The notes beneath the pieces are model-generated. The model was not told the origin of the DNA and searched no databases. It saw only the letters and a program-made list of their open reading frames with translations. From Candidatus Fermentibacterota bacterium (GTDB lineage Bacteria; Fermentibacterota; Fermentibacteria; Fermentibacterales; JCC-6), in NCBI GenBank assembly GCA_014728175.1, contig WJMA01000017.1, forward strand, positions 186,001-250,000: 64,000 nucleotides of DNA. The letters are read 5' to 3'. This document shows, piece by piece, positions 19,221-28,081 of this stretch; position 1 is the first letter of the stretch, and each line of letters starts with the position of its first letter. The translations under genes were made by a program, and so were the position numbers.

Positions 19221-20540
19221 ATGGCCCCGGTGTTTCGTTTCAGGGCGATCAAGGTCGGCAAGCTGGTGCTGGGTGTGGTGGGTCTGGCCTTGATACTTTC
19301 CTTCTTCCTGGCCGACTCCCTGGGGCTTACCATGGGCTCATATCCCTCCAGATACGTGGTTCTGGTAAGCGGATTGGGCTGCATCCTGGCTGCTCTTCTG
19401 GGTTACCGGTTCGGCAACTTCTGGAAGGCGATAGGTATCGTTTTGATAGGTGTCGTCTCCCTGCTGGTGGTGTTGGAGACGGTATCGCTGTACCTTATCG
19501 ACGTACTGGAAGAGGTGGAGACCACGCTTTCGGTCCCGGTCCTGCGGCATTCCCGCCCCGGGCTCTTCAAGCTGGAGCCCTACGTGGGAAGGAGAACGAA
19601 GCCGGGCCTGACCGGGGATCTGACCACCGACATCATGGGGTTCAGAAAGGTGCCCGGGGTCCCGCCGGACAGCGTGGATGCCATGGAGGTGTGGCTGTTC
19701 GGGGGAGACCAGGTCTGGGGAGAGGGTCTTCCGGGCGAATCAACCGTGGCGGCAATGCTCCAGGAAAAGCTGGACGACGCGACATCCAGGCCGGTACGAG
19801 TCAGAAACATGGGGCAGCCCGGATACGTATCCACGCAGGAGCTGCTTCTGTTCATGACCATGCTGAGGAAGGACGAGTACCCGGTGGTCGTGGTTCGTCT
19901 CGACGGTTATGAGGAGGTGTTCTCCGCCTTCTGTAACGGAACGGCGGGCGATCCCATAGGGTACTTCGGAAGAGCGGTGGAATCCCAGGAGGGTCGGCTG
20001 GCCACCGAGTCGGCTCTCGCAGGGTTACGAAGGCAGACGGCGGTCGGAAAGCTGTACACCGCCCTTATTCCGCAGGGGGATGAAGAGGAATCCTTCACCA
20101 CGGGGGCCAGATCGTTCTACGGGGGCATCAACGTACGCCCGGAGGTGCTGTCGGAAAAGGTGGCGGAGATCTACGTCCAGAACGAGATCTTCTTCGAGGA
20201 GCTGGCCGGCCTTTACGGAATACGCCATTACTGCTTCTGGCAACCGAACGTGTGGTGTTGCGACAAACCCTTGACCCCGTCCGAGGAGGATCTGAGGGAG
20301 ACCTTGCCCGTCGATTGTGACGAGAGGGGCGAGAGGATCTTCAGGGATCTGCTGACCATGACCGACGACACGCTCAGGACCATGGCCGGCCAGAGGTCGA
20401 GCCTGTACTATCTGGGAGAGGGCTACGGGGACGTTGAGGAAACCATGTTCTCCTCCGGATGGGTTCTGAGTCCCGGGGGCAACGAGCTTCTGGCGGAACG
20501 GATAGCCAGGGTTCTCAGGCAGAGGGAGAGCTGGCTCTAA
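19221..20540 (+). CDS. Membrane protein with SGNH-hydrolase-like extracytoplasmic domain (catalytic residues apparently absent)
   Basis: N-terminal TM segments; VWLFGGDQVWGEGLPGESTVAAMLQEKL resembles SGNH block I; C-term WVLSPGGNELLAERIARVL resembles block V. Confidence 0.6.
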   Translation: MAPVFRFRAIKVGKLVLGVVGLALILSFFLADSLGLTMGSYPSRYVVLVSGLGCILAALLGYRFGNFWKAIGIVLIGVVSLLVVLETVSLYLIDVLEEVETTLSVPVLRHSRPGLFKLEPYVGRRTKPGLTGDLTTDIMGFRKVPGVPPDSVDAMEVWLFGGDQVWGEGLPGESTVAAMLQEKLDDATSRPVRVRNMGQPGYVSTQELLLFMTMLRKDEYPVVVVRLDGYEEVFSAFCNGTAGDPIGYFGRAVESQEGRLATESALAGLRRQTAVGKLYTALIPQGDEEESFTTGARSFYGGINVRPEVLSEKVAEIYVQNEIFFEELAGLYGIRHYCFWQPNVWCCDKPLTPSEEDLRETLPVDCDERGERIFRDLLTMTDDTLRTMAGQRSSLYYLGEGYGDVEETMFSSGWVLSPGGNELLAERIARVLRQRESWL

Positions 20541-21826
20541 CCGTCCTCTATCGCCCTTCTGCTGGTCTTTATGGCGCACAGCCTGCTGCACATGGAGCAG
20601 ACGTCCGAGTCCGAGGGTAGCGACTGTCCCCTCTCCTCCCTGGCCCTGGCCGGATCCAGGGCCAGCTCGTACTGCCGGTCCCAGTCGAAGTCGTGACGCG
20701 CCTTCGCCATCTGGTCGTCGCTGTCCGACGCCCCCGGATGGCCCCTAGCTATATCGGCGGCATGTGCAGCTATCCTGCTGGCTACGACCCCCCGCCGCAC
20801 GTCATCGGCATCGGGCAGACGGAGGTGCTCGGCCGGAGTCACGTAGCACAGAAAGTCGGCGCCGTACCAGGCGGCCAGGGCTCCACCGATCGCCGAGGTT
20901 ATGTCATCGTAACCGGGAGCCACGTCGGTTACTATGGGGCCCAGGACGTAGAACGGGGCACCGTTGCAGACGCTCTTCTGCATCCTTACGTTCTCGGCTA
21001 TCCTGTCCATCGCCACGTGGCCGGGGCCCTCGATCATCACCTGGACTCCCGCCTGGAGAGATCTCTTCTGAAGCTCGCCCAGGGTCAGGAGCTCCTCGAT
21101 CTGGGCTCTGTCGGAGGCGTCGGAGATGCATCCCGGCCGCAAGCCGTCGCCCAGAGAGAAGGTCGCGTCGTACCGGTGAAGGATCTCCACCAGCCGATCG
21201 AAGTGCTCGTACAGAGGATTCTCGCGTTGGTTCCCATGCATCCACTCGGCCAGGAGGGAACCTCCCCTGGACACGATTCCCAGCTTTCGGCCCTGATCCT
21301 TCAGCAACTCCACAGCCCTGCGGGTGACTCCGCAATGCAGGGTGAGGAAATCCACTCCCGTCCGGCAATGGTCCTCCACCGCCTCGAACATCTCGTCCTC
21401 GGTTACCTCCGGGATCGCCCGGCCCTCCCTGACCGCCTTGCTGAAAACCTCGTAGAGGGGAACGGTACCCACGGGCAGGGGACTGTTTCGGAGGACCTGT
21501 TCCAGGGTCTCCCGCCAGCGGGCCCCGGTGGACAGGTCCATCACCGTGTCCGAACCGAAGGCGACCGCGGCACGCAGCTTTTCCAGCTCGTCCTCGATCG
21601 AGTCCACGTCCTCCGAGCTTCCGATGTTGGCGTTGATCTTCACCGACAGCCCCCGCCCTATGGCGCAGGGCCGTCGAAGCTTCCTGGTATTGTTCGCCGG
21701 TACCACTATCGTTCCGTCCGCCAGTCCCTGCAGGATGAAGTCGGGAGGGCAGCCTTCCGTTCGGGCCGCGGCGTCTATAACCTCGCTCGATTTTCCCCGG
21801 AGGGAGTTCTCTATGTTGGTAGCCAT
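20537..21826 (-). CDS. thiC: Phosphomethylpyrimidine synthase ThiC
   Basis: KINANIGSS, FGSDTVMDLSTG, VPLYEV, DFLTLHCGVTR, EGPGHVAMDRI, C-terminal Fe-S motif CSMCSRLCAIK; TPP riboswitch upstream. Confidence 0.96.
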   Translation of the reverse strand: MATNIENSLRGKSSEVIDAAARTEGCPPDFILQGLADGTIVVPANNTRKLRRPCAIGRGLSVKINANIGSSEDVDSIEDELEKLRAAVAFGSDTVMDLSTGARWRETLEQVLRNSPLPVGTVPLYEVFSKAVREGRAIPEVTEDEMFEAVEDHCRTGVDFLTLHCGVTRRAVELLKDQGRKLGIVSRGGSLLAEWMHGNQRENPLYEHFDRLVEILHRYDATFSLGDGLRPGCISDASDRAQIEELLTLGELQKRSLQAGVQVMIEGPGHVAMDRIAENVRMQKSVCNGAPFYVLGPIVTDVAPGYDDITSAIGGALAAWYGADFLCYVTPAEHLRLPDADDVRRGVVASRIAAHAADIARGHPGASDSDDQMAKARHDFDWDRQYELALDPARAREERGQSLPSDSDVCSMCSRLCAIKTSRRAIEDG

Positions 21827-21879
21827 TGCTTCCCTTCATGCACCTACACGTTTTGTTTATTTGTCGGGGAGTCGCTTCT

Positions 21880-21947
21880 CTCCCTGCGCCGGCATTAACC
21901 GGATCAGGTTCAACGGGTCTGATCTCAGCCCGGAGGGCACCCCGGTA
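21880..21947 (-). promoter_or_regulatory. TPP (THI-box) riboswitch upstream of thiC
   Basis: Minus strand reads ACCGGGGTGCCCTCCGGGCTGAGATCAGACCCGTTGAACCTGATCCGGTTAATGCCGGCGCAGGGAG, matching THI-box core CTGAGA / ACCTGATCCGGTTAATGCCGGCG. Confidence 0.96.
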
Positions 21948-22030
21948 TGACTATTGCTTTCAAGGTCTAGCACTAACCCGGTACCGGATACGGTGTCAAG
22001 AGGCCGTTGGCCTTTACCGTATGGGAATGC

Positions 22031-22321
22031 ATGTTTCGGAGTGAAAAGTTCCCCGAACCGGAGGTAATCGGTTTGAAGGACGACGAGCGCCTGGCGGTCG
22101 TGTACAAGGCTGAGACGGAGATGGACGCCATCACCATCAGCGCCCTTCTGGAACAGAACGATATCAAGGCTGCGGTGCGTAGCAGGCAGATACCGATGTA
22201 CGACGGAATAGCGAAGATCTTCGATCCGGTATGGGGAGAGGTCCTGGTGTTCGAGAGCGACCTGGAAGAGGCCCGTCAGCTGGTGGCCGACTATTTACGG
22301 GCCTGGGAGGAGGAGCGATGA
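22031..22321 (+). CDS. DUF2007-like small protein
   Basis: AVVYKAETEMDAITISALLEQNDIKAAVRSRQ..GEVLVFESDLEEARQLVADYL pattern; ATG 22031 preferred to TTG 22007. Confidence 0.7.
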   Translation: MFRSEKFPEPEVIGLKDDERLAVVYKAETEMDAITISALLEQNDIKAAVRSRQIPMYDGIAKIFDPVWGEVLVFESDLEEARQLVADYLRAWEEER

Positions 22322-23985
22322 GCGGTCTGAGCTTGATCGTCCTCCTGCTTCTGTCGCCCGTTTCCTGGCGTACTTCCGAAGAGCCTCCCGGCAGGGGGCA
22401 GTACATGGAGGAGTTGTCTCGGGAGCCATGGAGGACTCTTCTTTACACCGTCCGGACCGGCTTCGCCCCCGGCGGGAGCCGTACCATCGGGGAGATACGG
22501 CGACTGGCGGGAGAAGGCGGGAAAACGGCCAGGCTTGCGTGCTGGGCCCTGATGGTACTGGAAGAGAGCGCACCGGCCCAATCCACCCCGGCGGCGATCG
22601 AGTTCTGCCTTCCGACAGAGTTGCCGGACCCGGAGCGGGCAATTGAAGATCCTACCCTTCGATACTCCCTGCTTCTTCGTGTTCTGCACTCGATCGCCTG
22701 GGAGGAGCCCGATTCGCTGTGGGAGGGGCTTTATCGCCCGGTGGCAGAGGCCTGGCCCCGGATGCCGGACAGCACGAGGGCCCTGGCCCTGGAAGTATTC
22801 GGGAAGCTGGGCAGGGCGGACCTGGTGGGAGCCCTCGAATCCTGCCCCGGGAACCTTCCGGCACACGTCAGGCTCAGGTACCTGTCGGAGGTGGGAGTAG
22901 AACGGAGCTTTTCCATTGGGGGTGAGCTCACCCCCCTGGGGGCGACCTACATGGCCCGCTGCGTACCGGCAGCCGATCTGGAGCCGTACCTGGAAAGTCC
23001 CTACTGGGCCGTACGGCACACCGTATGCAAAAGAGCGGACCTCGCCCTTACGATATCCCTTCTTTCCGATCCGGTGGCCTGTGTGGCGCTGCAGGCGGCT
23101 CTCAGAAGGGCCGAGGCCGGTTACCCGGACGGAAGGGAAGCGCTGACGGCGATCGCCGATTCCATGCCCGGGCCTCTGGGAAACCGTGCGGCAAGGGAAC
23201 TTTCGGCGGGTGACTCCCTCCTGCTTGCAGAGTTGCTCGAGCACCCCCAACCGGGAAGACGTCTGGCTGCGCAGGAAGCCTGGCTCGATTCGGGTCTCGA
23301 GGTGGACTCAGCCCTGGCCCGAAGGTGGGAGACCGATCCCTACTGGCTGGTGCCCGTGGTCTGGGTTTACCATCTGGAGGCAAGCGGGGAGCTGGGCAGA
23401 GCGCGGACCACGGCCGAGCGGATAGCCGGGCGGGCGGAATGCGTGGACAGACCGCAGCGGCTGTTGTCCTTTTTGGAGGAGATAGTCACCGGCGGGCCCG
23501 CCGGCGCAACGGAGATGGAAGAAGGGGGACCTCCCGATCTTCCTTTCGATCCGGACACCATGCGCCGGCCTTCGGAAGTTACCATCCATACGGAGGAGGG
23601 AGATCTGCGAGTGTCGCTCATGTGGGACGTCGCCCCCCTGGCCTGCTCGGGCTTCGTCCATCTGGCCGAAAGGGATTTCTACGACGGTATATACTTTCAC
23701 CGGGTGGAACCCGGTTTCGTAGTCCAGGCCGGATGTCCCCAGAGCAACGGGATGGGCGGCCCCGGATACACCCTTCCCAACGAGCGCAGCCTCGTACGTT
23801 ACGACAGGGGGGTGGTGGGGATGGCCGATGCCGGTCTGAACACCGCCGGAAGCCAGTTCTTCGTGATGCTCGACTCGCACGGAAGGCTGGACACCAGGTA
23901 CACCGCGTTCGGGCGGCTGGAGGAAGGCTGGGACGTACTGGACCGGATAAGCGTAGGAACCAGAATAATCGACGTATCGATATGA
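22318..23985 (+). CDS. Secreted HEAT-like repeat protein with C-terminal cyclophilin-type peptidyl-prolyl isomerase domain
   Basis: ATGA-coupled start; signal-like N-terminus; C-terminal IYFHRVEPGFVVQAGCPQSNGMGGPGYTLPNE...AGSQFFVMLDSHGRLDTRYTAFGRLEEGWDVLDRI. Confidence 0.88.
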   Translation: MSGLSLIVLLLLSPVSWRTSEEPPGRGQYMEELSREPWRTLLYTVRTGFAPGGSRTIGEIRRLAGEGGKTARLACWALMVLEESAPAQSTPAAIEFCLPTELPDPERAIEDPTLRYSLLLRVLHSIAWEEPDSLWEGLYRPVAEAWPRMPDSTRALALEVFGKLGRADLVGALESCPGNLPAHVRLRYLSEVGVERSFSIGGELTPLGATYMARCVPAADLEPYLESPYWAVRHTVCKRADLALTISLLSDPVACVALQAALRRAEAGYPDGREALTAIADSMPGPLGNRAARELSAGDSLLLAELLEHPQPGRRLAAQEAWLDSGLEVDSALARRWETDPYWLVPVVWVYHLEASGELGRARTTAERIAGRAECVDRPQRLLSFLEEIVTGGPAGATEMEEGGPPDLPFDPDTMRRPSEVTIHTEEGDLRVSLMWDVAPLACSGFVHLAERDFYDGIYFHRVEPGFVVQAGCPQSNGMGGPGYTLPNERSLVRYDRGVVGMADAGLNTAGSQFFVMLDSHGRLDTRYTAFGRLEEGWDVLDRISVGTRIIDVSI

Positions 23986-24075
23986 TCTAATCTTGTGCGC
24001 CGGAACCGGTATTTGTAGTTTCTGCCTTCCCGGAACTCGGCGGCAGACAGCTTACAATCCACGGAGGGAGCCCAA

Positions 24076-25056
24076 ATGGCTAAGGATTCTAAGAGTATCC
24101 TGGTCACCGGAGCGGTCGGCCAGATAGGAAGCGAGCTCACCATGGCCCTCAGGGAGCGCTACGGAGCCGACAACGTGGTAGCGACCGGAAGAAAGACCGA
24201 GCCCGGCCCCGAGCTGAGGGAGTCCGGGCCCTTCTACTTCATAGACGTTACCGAACGGGCCAGCCTGGACGTGGTCGTAAAGAAGCATGACATAGACACC
24301 GTGTACCACATGGCTGCCATACTCAGCGCGGTGGGGGAGAAGAAGCCGCTCCTCTGCTGGGACGTCAACATGAACGGAACCATCAACGTACTCCGGGCGG
24401 CCATGGACTTCGATATGAACACCGTCATCATTCCCAGCTCCATAGCCGCCTTCGGTCCGGAGACCCCCAAGGAGAACACCCCCCAGGAGACCGTCCTTCG
24501 TCCCACCACCATGTACGGGGTGACCAAGGTGGCCGGGGAGCTCCTCTGCGATTACTACGTCGGGAGATTCGGGCTGGACATCCGGGGTTTGCGCTACCCG
24601 GGGATTATATCCTCGGAGACCCTTCCCGGAGGAGGGACCACCGACTACGCGGTGGAGATCTACTACAAGGCGGTGGAGGAGGGCAGCTACGAGTGCTTCG
24701 TGAGGGAAGACACCAGGCTGCCCATGATGTACATGCCCGACTGCATCAAGTCCACCATAGATCTGGCAGAGGCCGATTTCGAGAACCTCAAGCACCACAG
24801 CGACTTCAACGTGGGCTCGATGTCCTTCACGGCCAAGGAGCTGGAGGATAGCATAAGGAAGCACATCCCGGACTTCACCTGCACGTACAAGCCGGACTAC
24901 CGCCAGGAGATAGCGGACAGCTGGCCCAGCAGCATAGACGACTCCGCCGCCCGGGAGGAGTGGGGCTGGGAGCCGGTGTGGGACCTGAACGCCATGACCG
25001 AGGACATGCTCAAAAAGCTTCGCCGGCGACACGAGGAAGGCAGGCTTTACGGCTAG
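24076..25056 (+). CDS. L-threonine 3-dehydrogenase, SDR (epimerase-like) type
   Basis: ILVTGAVGQIGSELTMALRERYGADNVVATGR; SSIAAFGPETPKENTPQETVLRPTTMYGVTKVAGELL, GLRYPGIIS characteristic of SDR-type TDH. Confidence 0.92.
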   Translation: MAKDSKSILVTGAVGQIGSELTMALRERYGADNVVATGRKTEPGPELRESGPFYFIDVTERASLDVVVKKHDIDTVYHMAAILSAVGEKKPLLCWDVNMNGTINVLRAAMDFDMNTVIIPSSIAAFGPETPKENTPQETVLRPTTMYGVTKVAGELLCDYYVGRFGLDIRGLRYPGIISSETLPGGGTTDYAVEIYYKAVEEGSYECFVREDTRLPMMYMPDCIKSTIDLAEADFENLKHHSDFNVGSMSFTAKELEDSIRKHIPDFTCTYKPDYRQEIADSWPSSIDDSAAREEWGWEPVWDLNAMTEDMLKKLRRRHEEGRLYG

Positions 25057-25087
25057 TTCCGCCCGGACCCGGTTCATCCGAGAGTAG

Positions 25088-26389
25088 GTGATCAAAGTGG
25101 GTCGATTCGCGAAACGTTCCGGACCGCTCCTGCTGCTGGCAATCTGCATCGCCTGCGGCCGGAGATGCGAGCACCGGCCCAATCTGCTGCTCGTAATCGT
25201 CGATACTCTGGCCGCCGATCACCTGTCGTGCTACGGGTACGACCGCCGGACCGCGCCCACGGTAGACAGTCTGGCCGGAGAGGGCCTTTTCTTCCAGAAC
25301 CTTCAGGCCCAGGCCCCCTGGACCCTTCCCGCCATGGCCAGCATATACACCGGGCTCACGGTGAGGAGCCACGGCTGCCGCCAGAGCGAAGGTGTCAACT
25401 GGGGGCTGGACCCCGCGGTCCCCACCATGGCTACCATTCTTAGTAAGGAAGGCTTCAGCACCGCCGGCTTCGTCAACGTCGCTTTTCTGGGCCCTGTCTT
25501 CGGGATGTCCAAGGGCTTCGACGTCTTCCACTGGCGCATCGCCGGCCACGGAAAGGCCGCCCAGACCGTCGACGAGGTGATCCAATGGATGGACTCGGAA
25601 GATTTCGAGGAGCCCTTCTTTCTGGTTTTCCACGTTTACGACCCCCACATTCCCTACGAGCCGCCTTCTCCCTTCGATACCCTTTACTGCGGTGAGGGGA
25701 TCAACGACCATTCCGACTGGGAAACGAACGAGGCCGGGCAATTCTACCCCGAGCAGCGCACGCATCTGGTAGACCTGTACGACTCGGAGATCAGGTGGAC
25801 GGACGGCCAGTTGAGCCGGCTTTTGGGAGAGATCAGGTCACGCGGTCTGGCCGACAGCACGCTCCTGGTTTTCACCGCCGATCACGGCGAGGAATTTCTG
25901 GAGCACGGCGCCGTAACCCATGGGACCAACCTCTACCAGAACGTCATTCACGTCCCCATGATAATCTGCGGGCCGGGTATCGAACCGGATACCGTATCCA
26001 CCGTGGTGGGGCAGTACGATATCCTGCCCACCGTTCTGACGTACTACGGCATCGAGGTCCCGGAGCATGTGGAGGGAATCGACCTATTGGGGGATTCGAT
26101 TCCCGAGGAGCGCCCGGTTCCCTCCAGCGGGGTGGAGATGGTGTCGGACAGCTTCCAGGCCGCGGTGCGCGTAGAAATGGACAAGGTGATATGGAGCCCC
26201 GTAGGCGACGTCTCCGAATCCTTCGATCTACGGTCCGACCCCTCCGAGCAGAATCCCATACCCACCGATTCGGTGATGTTGCAACTGGTCCTCGACTACT
26301 GGGCTACGCCCTGCAATTACCAGCCGACCAACCTGGAGGCCCCGCTGATCCAGAACAAAACCCTGCGTGATCTGGGCTACATACGCTGA
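25088..26389 (+). CDS. Sulfatase / alkaline-phosphatase superfamily lipoprotein
   Basis: RPNLLLVIVDTLAADHLSCYGYDRRTAPTVDSLAGEGLFFQNLQAQAPWTLPAMASIYTG; FTADHGEEFLEHGAVTHG; lipobox AICIACG. Confidence 0.88.
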   Translation: MIKVGRFAKRSGPLLLLAICIACGRRCEHRPNLLLVIVDTLAADHLSCYGYDRRTAPTVDSLAGEGLFFQNLQAQAPWTLPAMASIYTGLTVRSHGCRQSEGVNWGLDPAVPTMATILSKEGFSTAGFVNVAFLGPVFGMSKGFDVFHWRIAGHGKAAQTVDEVIQWMDSEDFEEPFFLVFHVYDPHIPYEPPSPFDTLYCGEGINDHSDWETNEAGQFYPEQRTHLVDLYDSEIRWTDGQLSRLLGEIRSRGLADSTLLVFTADHGEEFLEHGAVTHGTNLYQNVIHVPMIICGPGIEPDTVSTVVGQYDILPTVLTYYGIEVPEHVEGIDLLGDSIPEERPVPSSGVEMVSDSFQAAVRVEMDKVIWSPVGDVSESFDLRSDPSEQNPIPTDSVMLQLVLDYWATPCNYQPTNLEAPLIQNKTLRDLGYIR

Positions 26390-26405
26390 AGGGATCCAAG
26401 ATCCA

Positions 26406-27140
26406 ATGGACAGTATCATAGCGGTGCGCGACCTTACTCTGAACCTGGGCGGTGACAGAATCCTGGACGACATGACCCTGGACCTCTGGCCCGGGCACGT
26501 GCACGCCGTCGTAGGGCCGAACGGTGCCGGTAAATCCACGTTGGCCTCCTGCATCATGGGTCTTCCCGGTTATCGGGGCTACGAGGGAAGGATTCTCTTC
26601 GAAGGCCGGGACATGGCAGATATGGGCGTCGATGAGAGGGCACATCTGGGCATAACCATGGCCTGGCAGGAGCCGGCCAGGTTCGAGGGGCTTTCGGTTC
26701 GCAAGTTCGTCCTCTGCGGCTCTCCGCGGGACGACGAGGAGACGGCGGCCGAAGCGTTGGAGCTGGTCGGTCTCAGCCCCGACACCTACCTGGAGCGGGC
26801 CGTTGACGACACCCTTTCGGGGGGGGAGCGCAAGAGGATAGAGCTGGCCTCCATACTGACTATGCAACCCAAGCTGGTCATGATGGACGAGCCGGACTCG
26901 GGCATCGACGTGGAGGCTCTCCGCAGGATATTCGAGGCCATGCGTGAGCTGAGAGCGAAGGGTGCCACCGTGCTTCTGATTACGCATAGCGTCACTGTCT
27001 TGGAGCAGGCGGATCATGCCTTCCTCATGTGCTGCGGAAGAATTCTGGAGAAGGGCGAGACCGAGGAGATAAAGAAGTTCTTCGGCGAGAAGTGTCTTCC
27101 CTGCGATCACCAGAACCGCCCGGAGGAGGGGGGAAGATGA
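26406..27140 (+). CDS. SufC-type Fe-S cluster assembly ATPase
   Basis: GPNGAGKSTLASCIMGLPGY..GRILFEGRDMADMGVDERAHLGITMAWQEPARFEGLSVRKF; LSGGERKRIELASIL; VMMDEPDSGIDVEAL. Confidence 0.9.
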   Translation: MDSIIAVRDLTLNLGGDRILDDMTLDLWPGHVHAVVGPNGAGKSTLASCIMGLPGYRGYEGRILFEGRDMADMGVDERAHLGITMAWQEPARFEGLSVRKFVLCGSPRDDEETAAEALELVGLSPDTYLERAVDDTLSGGERKRIELASILTMQPKLVMMDEPDSGIDVEALRRIFEAMRELRAKGATVLLITHSVTVLEQADHAFLMCCGRILEKGETEEIKKFFGEKCLPCDHQNRPEEGGR

Positions 27141-28081
27141 CCGATCTGGTCGAGAAGATGTACGCCACGCTGGGGGAGACCTGTGCCACCGACCCCGGGG
27201 TGGCGCATATCGAGATACATGGCAACGAGGTGCTGGGGCTCCAGCTGGTGCCCGGCCTGAACGTGGTCGCGGACGAGCGTGAGGACGGCGTAGACGCCCG
27301 GGTGGTGCTCGACGCCGGAGTGGCTCTGGAGAACCCGGTACGGATCTGCTTCGGCCTGCTTCCCGAGAGGGGCGTTCAACGCATAAACATGGAGATAGAC
27401 CTGGGTGAGGATTCACGAATGGCGGTGGTATCCAGCTGCACATTCCCCAACGCAATCGACGTGCTGCATACGATGGATGCCGATATCACCTTGGGGAGGA
27501 ACGCGGAGTACGCCTACCTGGAAAGGCACGTCCACGGATCCGCCGGTGGCGTGGAGGTAGTACCCGACGCCAGGGTGAGGTTGGAGGAGGGAGCGCGGTT
27601 CAGAACGGACTTCGAGCTGCTGGAGGGAAGGGCGGGAAGTATCGCCATCGACTACGAAGCGGTTTGCATGGCCCGAAGCGTGCTGGAGATGTCGGCCCGG
27701 ATAAGCGGAAGCGGCAACGACAGCATAAAGATACACGAGAAGGCCACTCTGGTGGGGGAGAGAGCAAGGGGCGTTCTCACCACCAGCATAGCGGTGCGGG
27801 ACCAGGCCGCGGCGGAGGTTAAGAACACCCTGAGGGCCGAAGCCGCCTACGCCAGGGGCCACGTGGACTGCAAGGAGATCATCAGGGACCACGGCCGGGC
27901 CATGGCCGTGCCCATCGTCGAGGTGCTTCATCCGCGGGCCCACGTTACTCATGAGGCCGCCATAGGCAGCGTGGACGCCAAGCAGTTACAGACCCTGATG
28001 GCCCACGGTTTGAGTGAGGACCGGGCCACTGATCTGATAATAGAGGGGTTGCTCTCTCCATCCTACGGGGGAAGGGATTGA
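27137..28081 (+). CDS. SufB/SufD-family Fe-S scaffold
   Basis: ATGA-coupled to SufC; C-terminal AHVTHEAAIGSVDAKQLQTLMAHGLSEDRATDLIIEGLL typical of SufB/D. Confidence 0.9.
   Translation: MTDLVEKMYATLGETCATDPGVAHIEIHGNEVLGLQLVPGLNVVADEREDGVDARVVLDAGVALENPVRICFGLLPERGVQRINMEIDLGEDSRMAVVSSCTFPNAIDVLHTMDADITLGRNAEYAYLERHVHGSAGGVEVVPDARVRLEEGARFRTDFELLEGRAGSIAIDYEAVCMARSVLEMSARISGSGNDSIKIHEKATLVGERARGVLTTSIAVRDQAAAEVKNTLRAEAAYARGHVDCKEIIRDHGRAMAVPIVEVLHPRAHVTHEAAIGSVDAKQLQTLMAHGLSEDRATDLIIEGLLSPSYGGRD

Noticed and set aside
24052-25182. 376-aa minus-strand ORF
   Set aside because: Antisense to tdh; shadow frame
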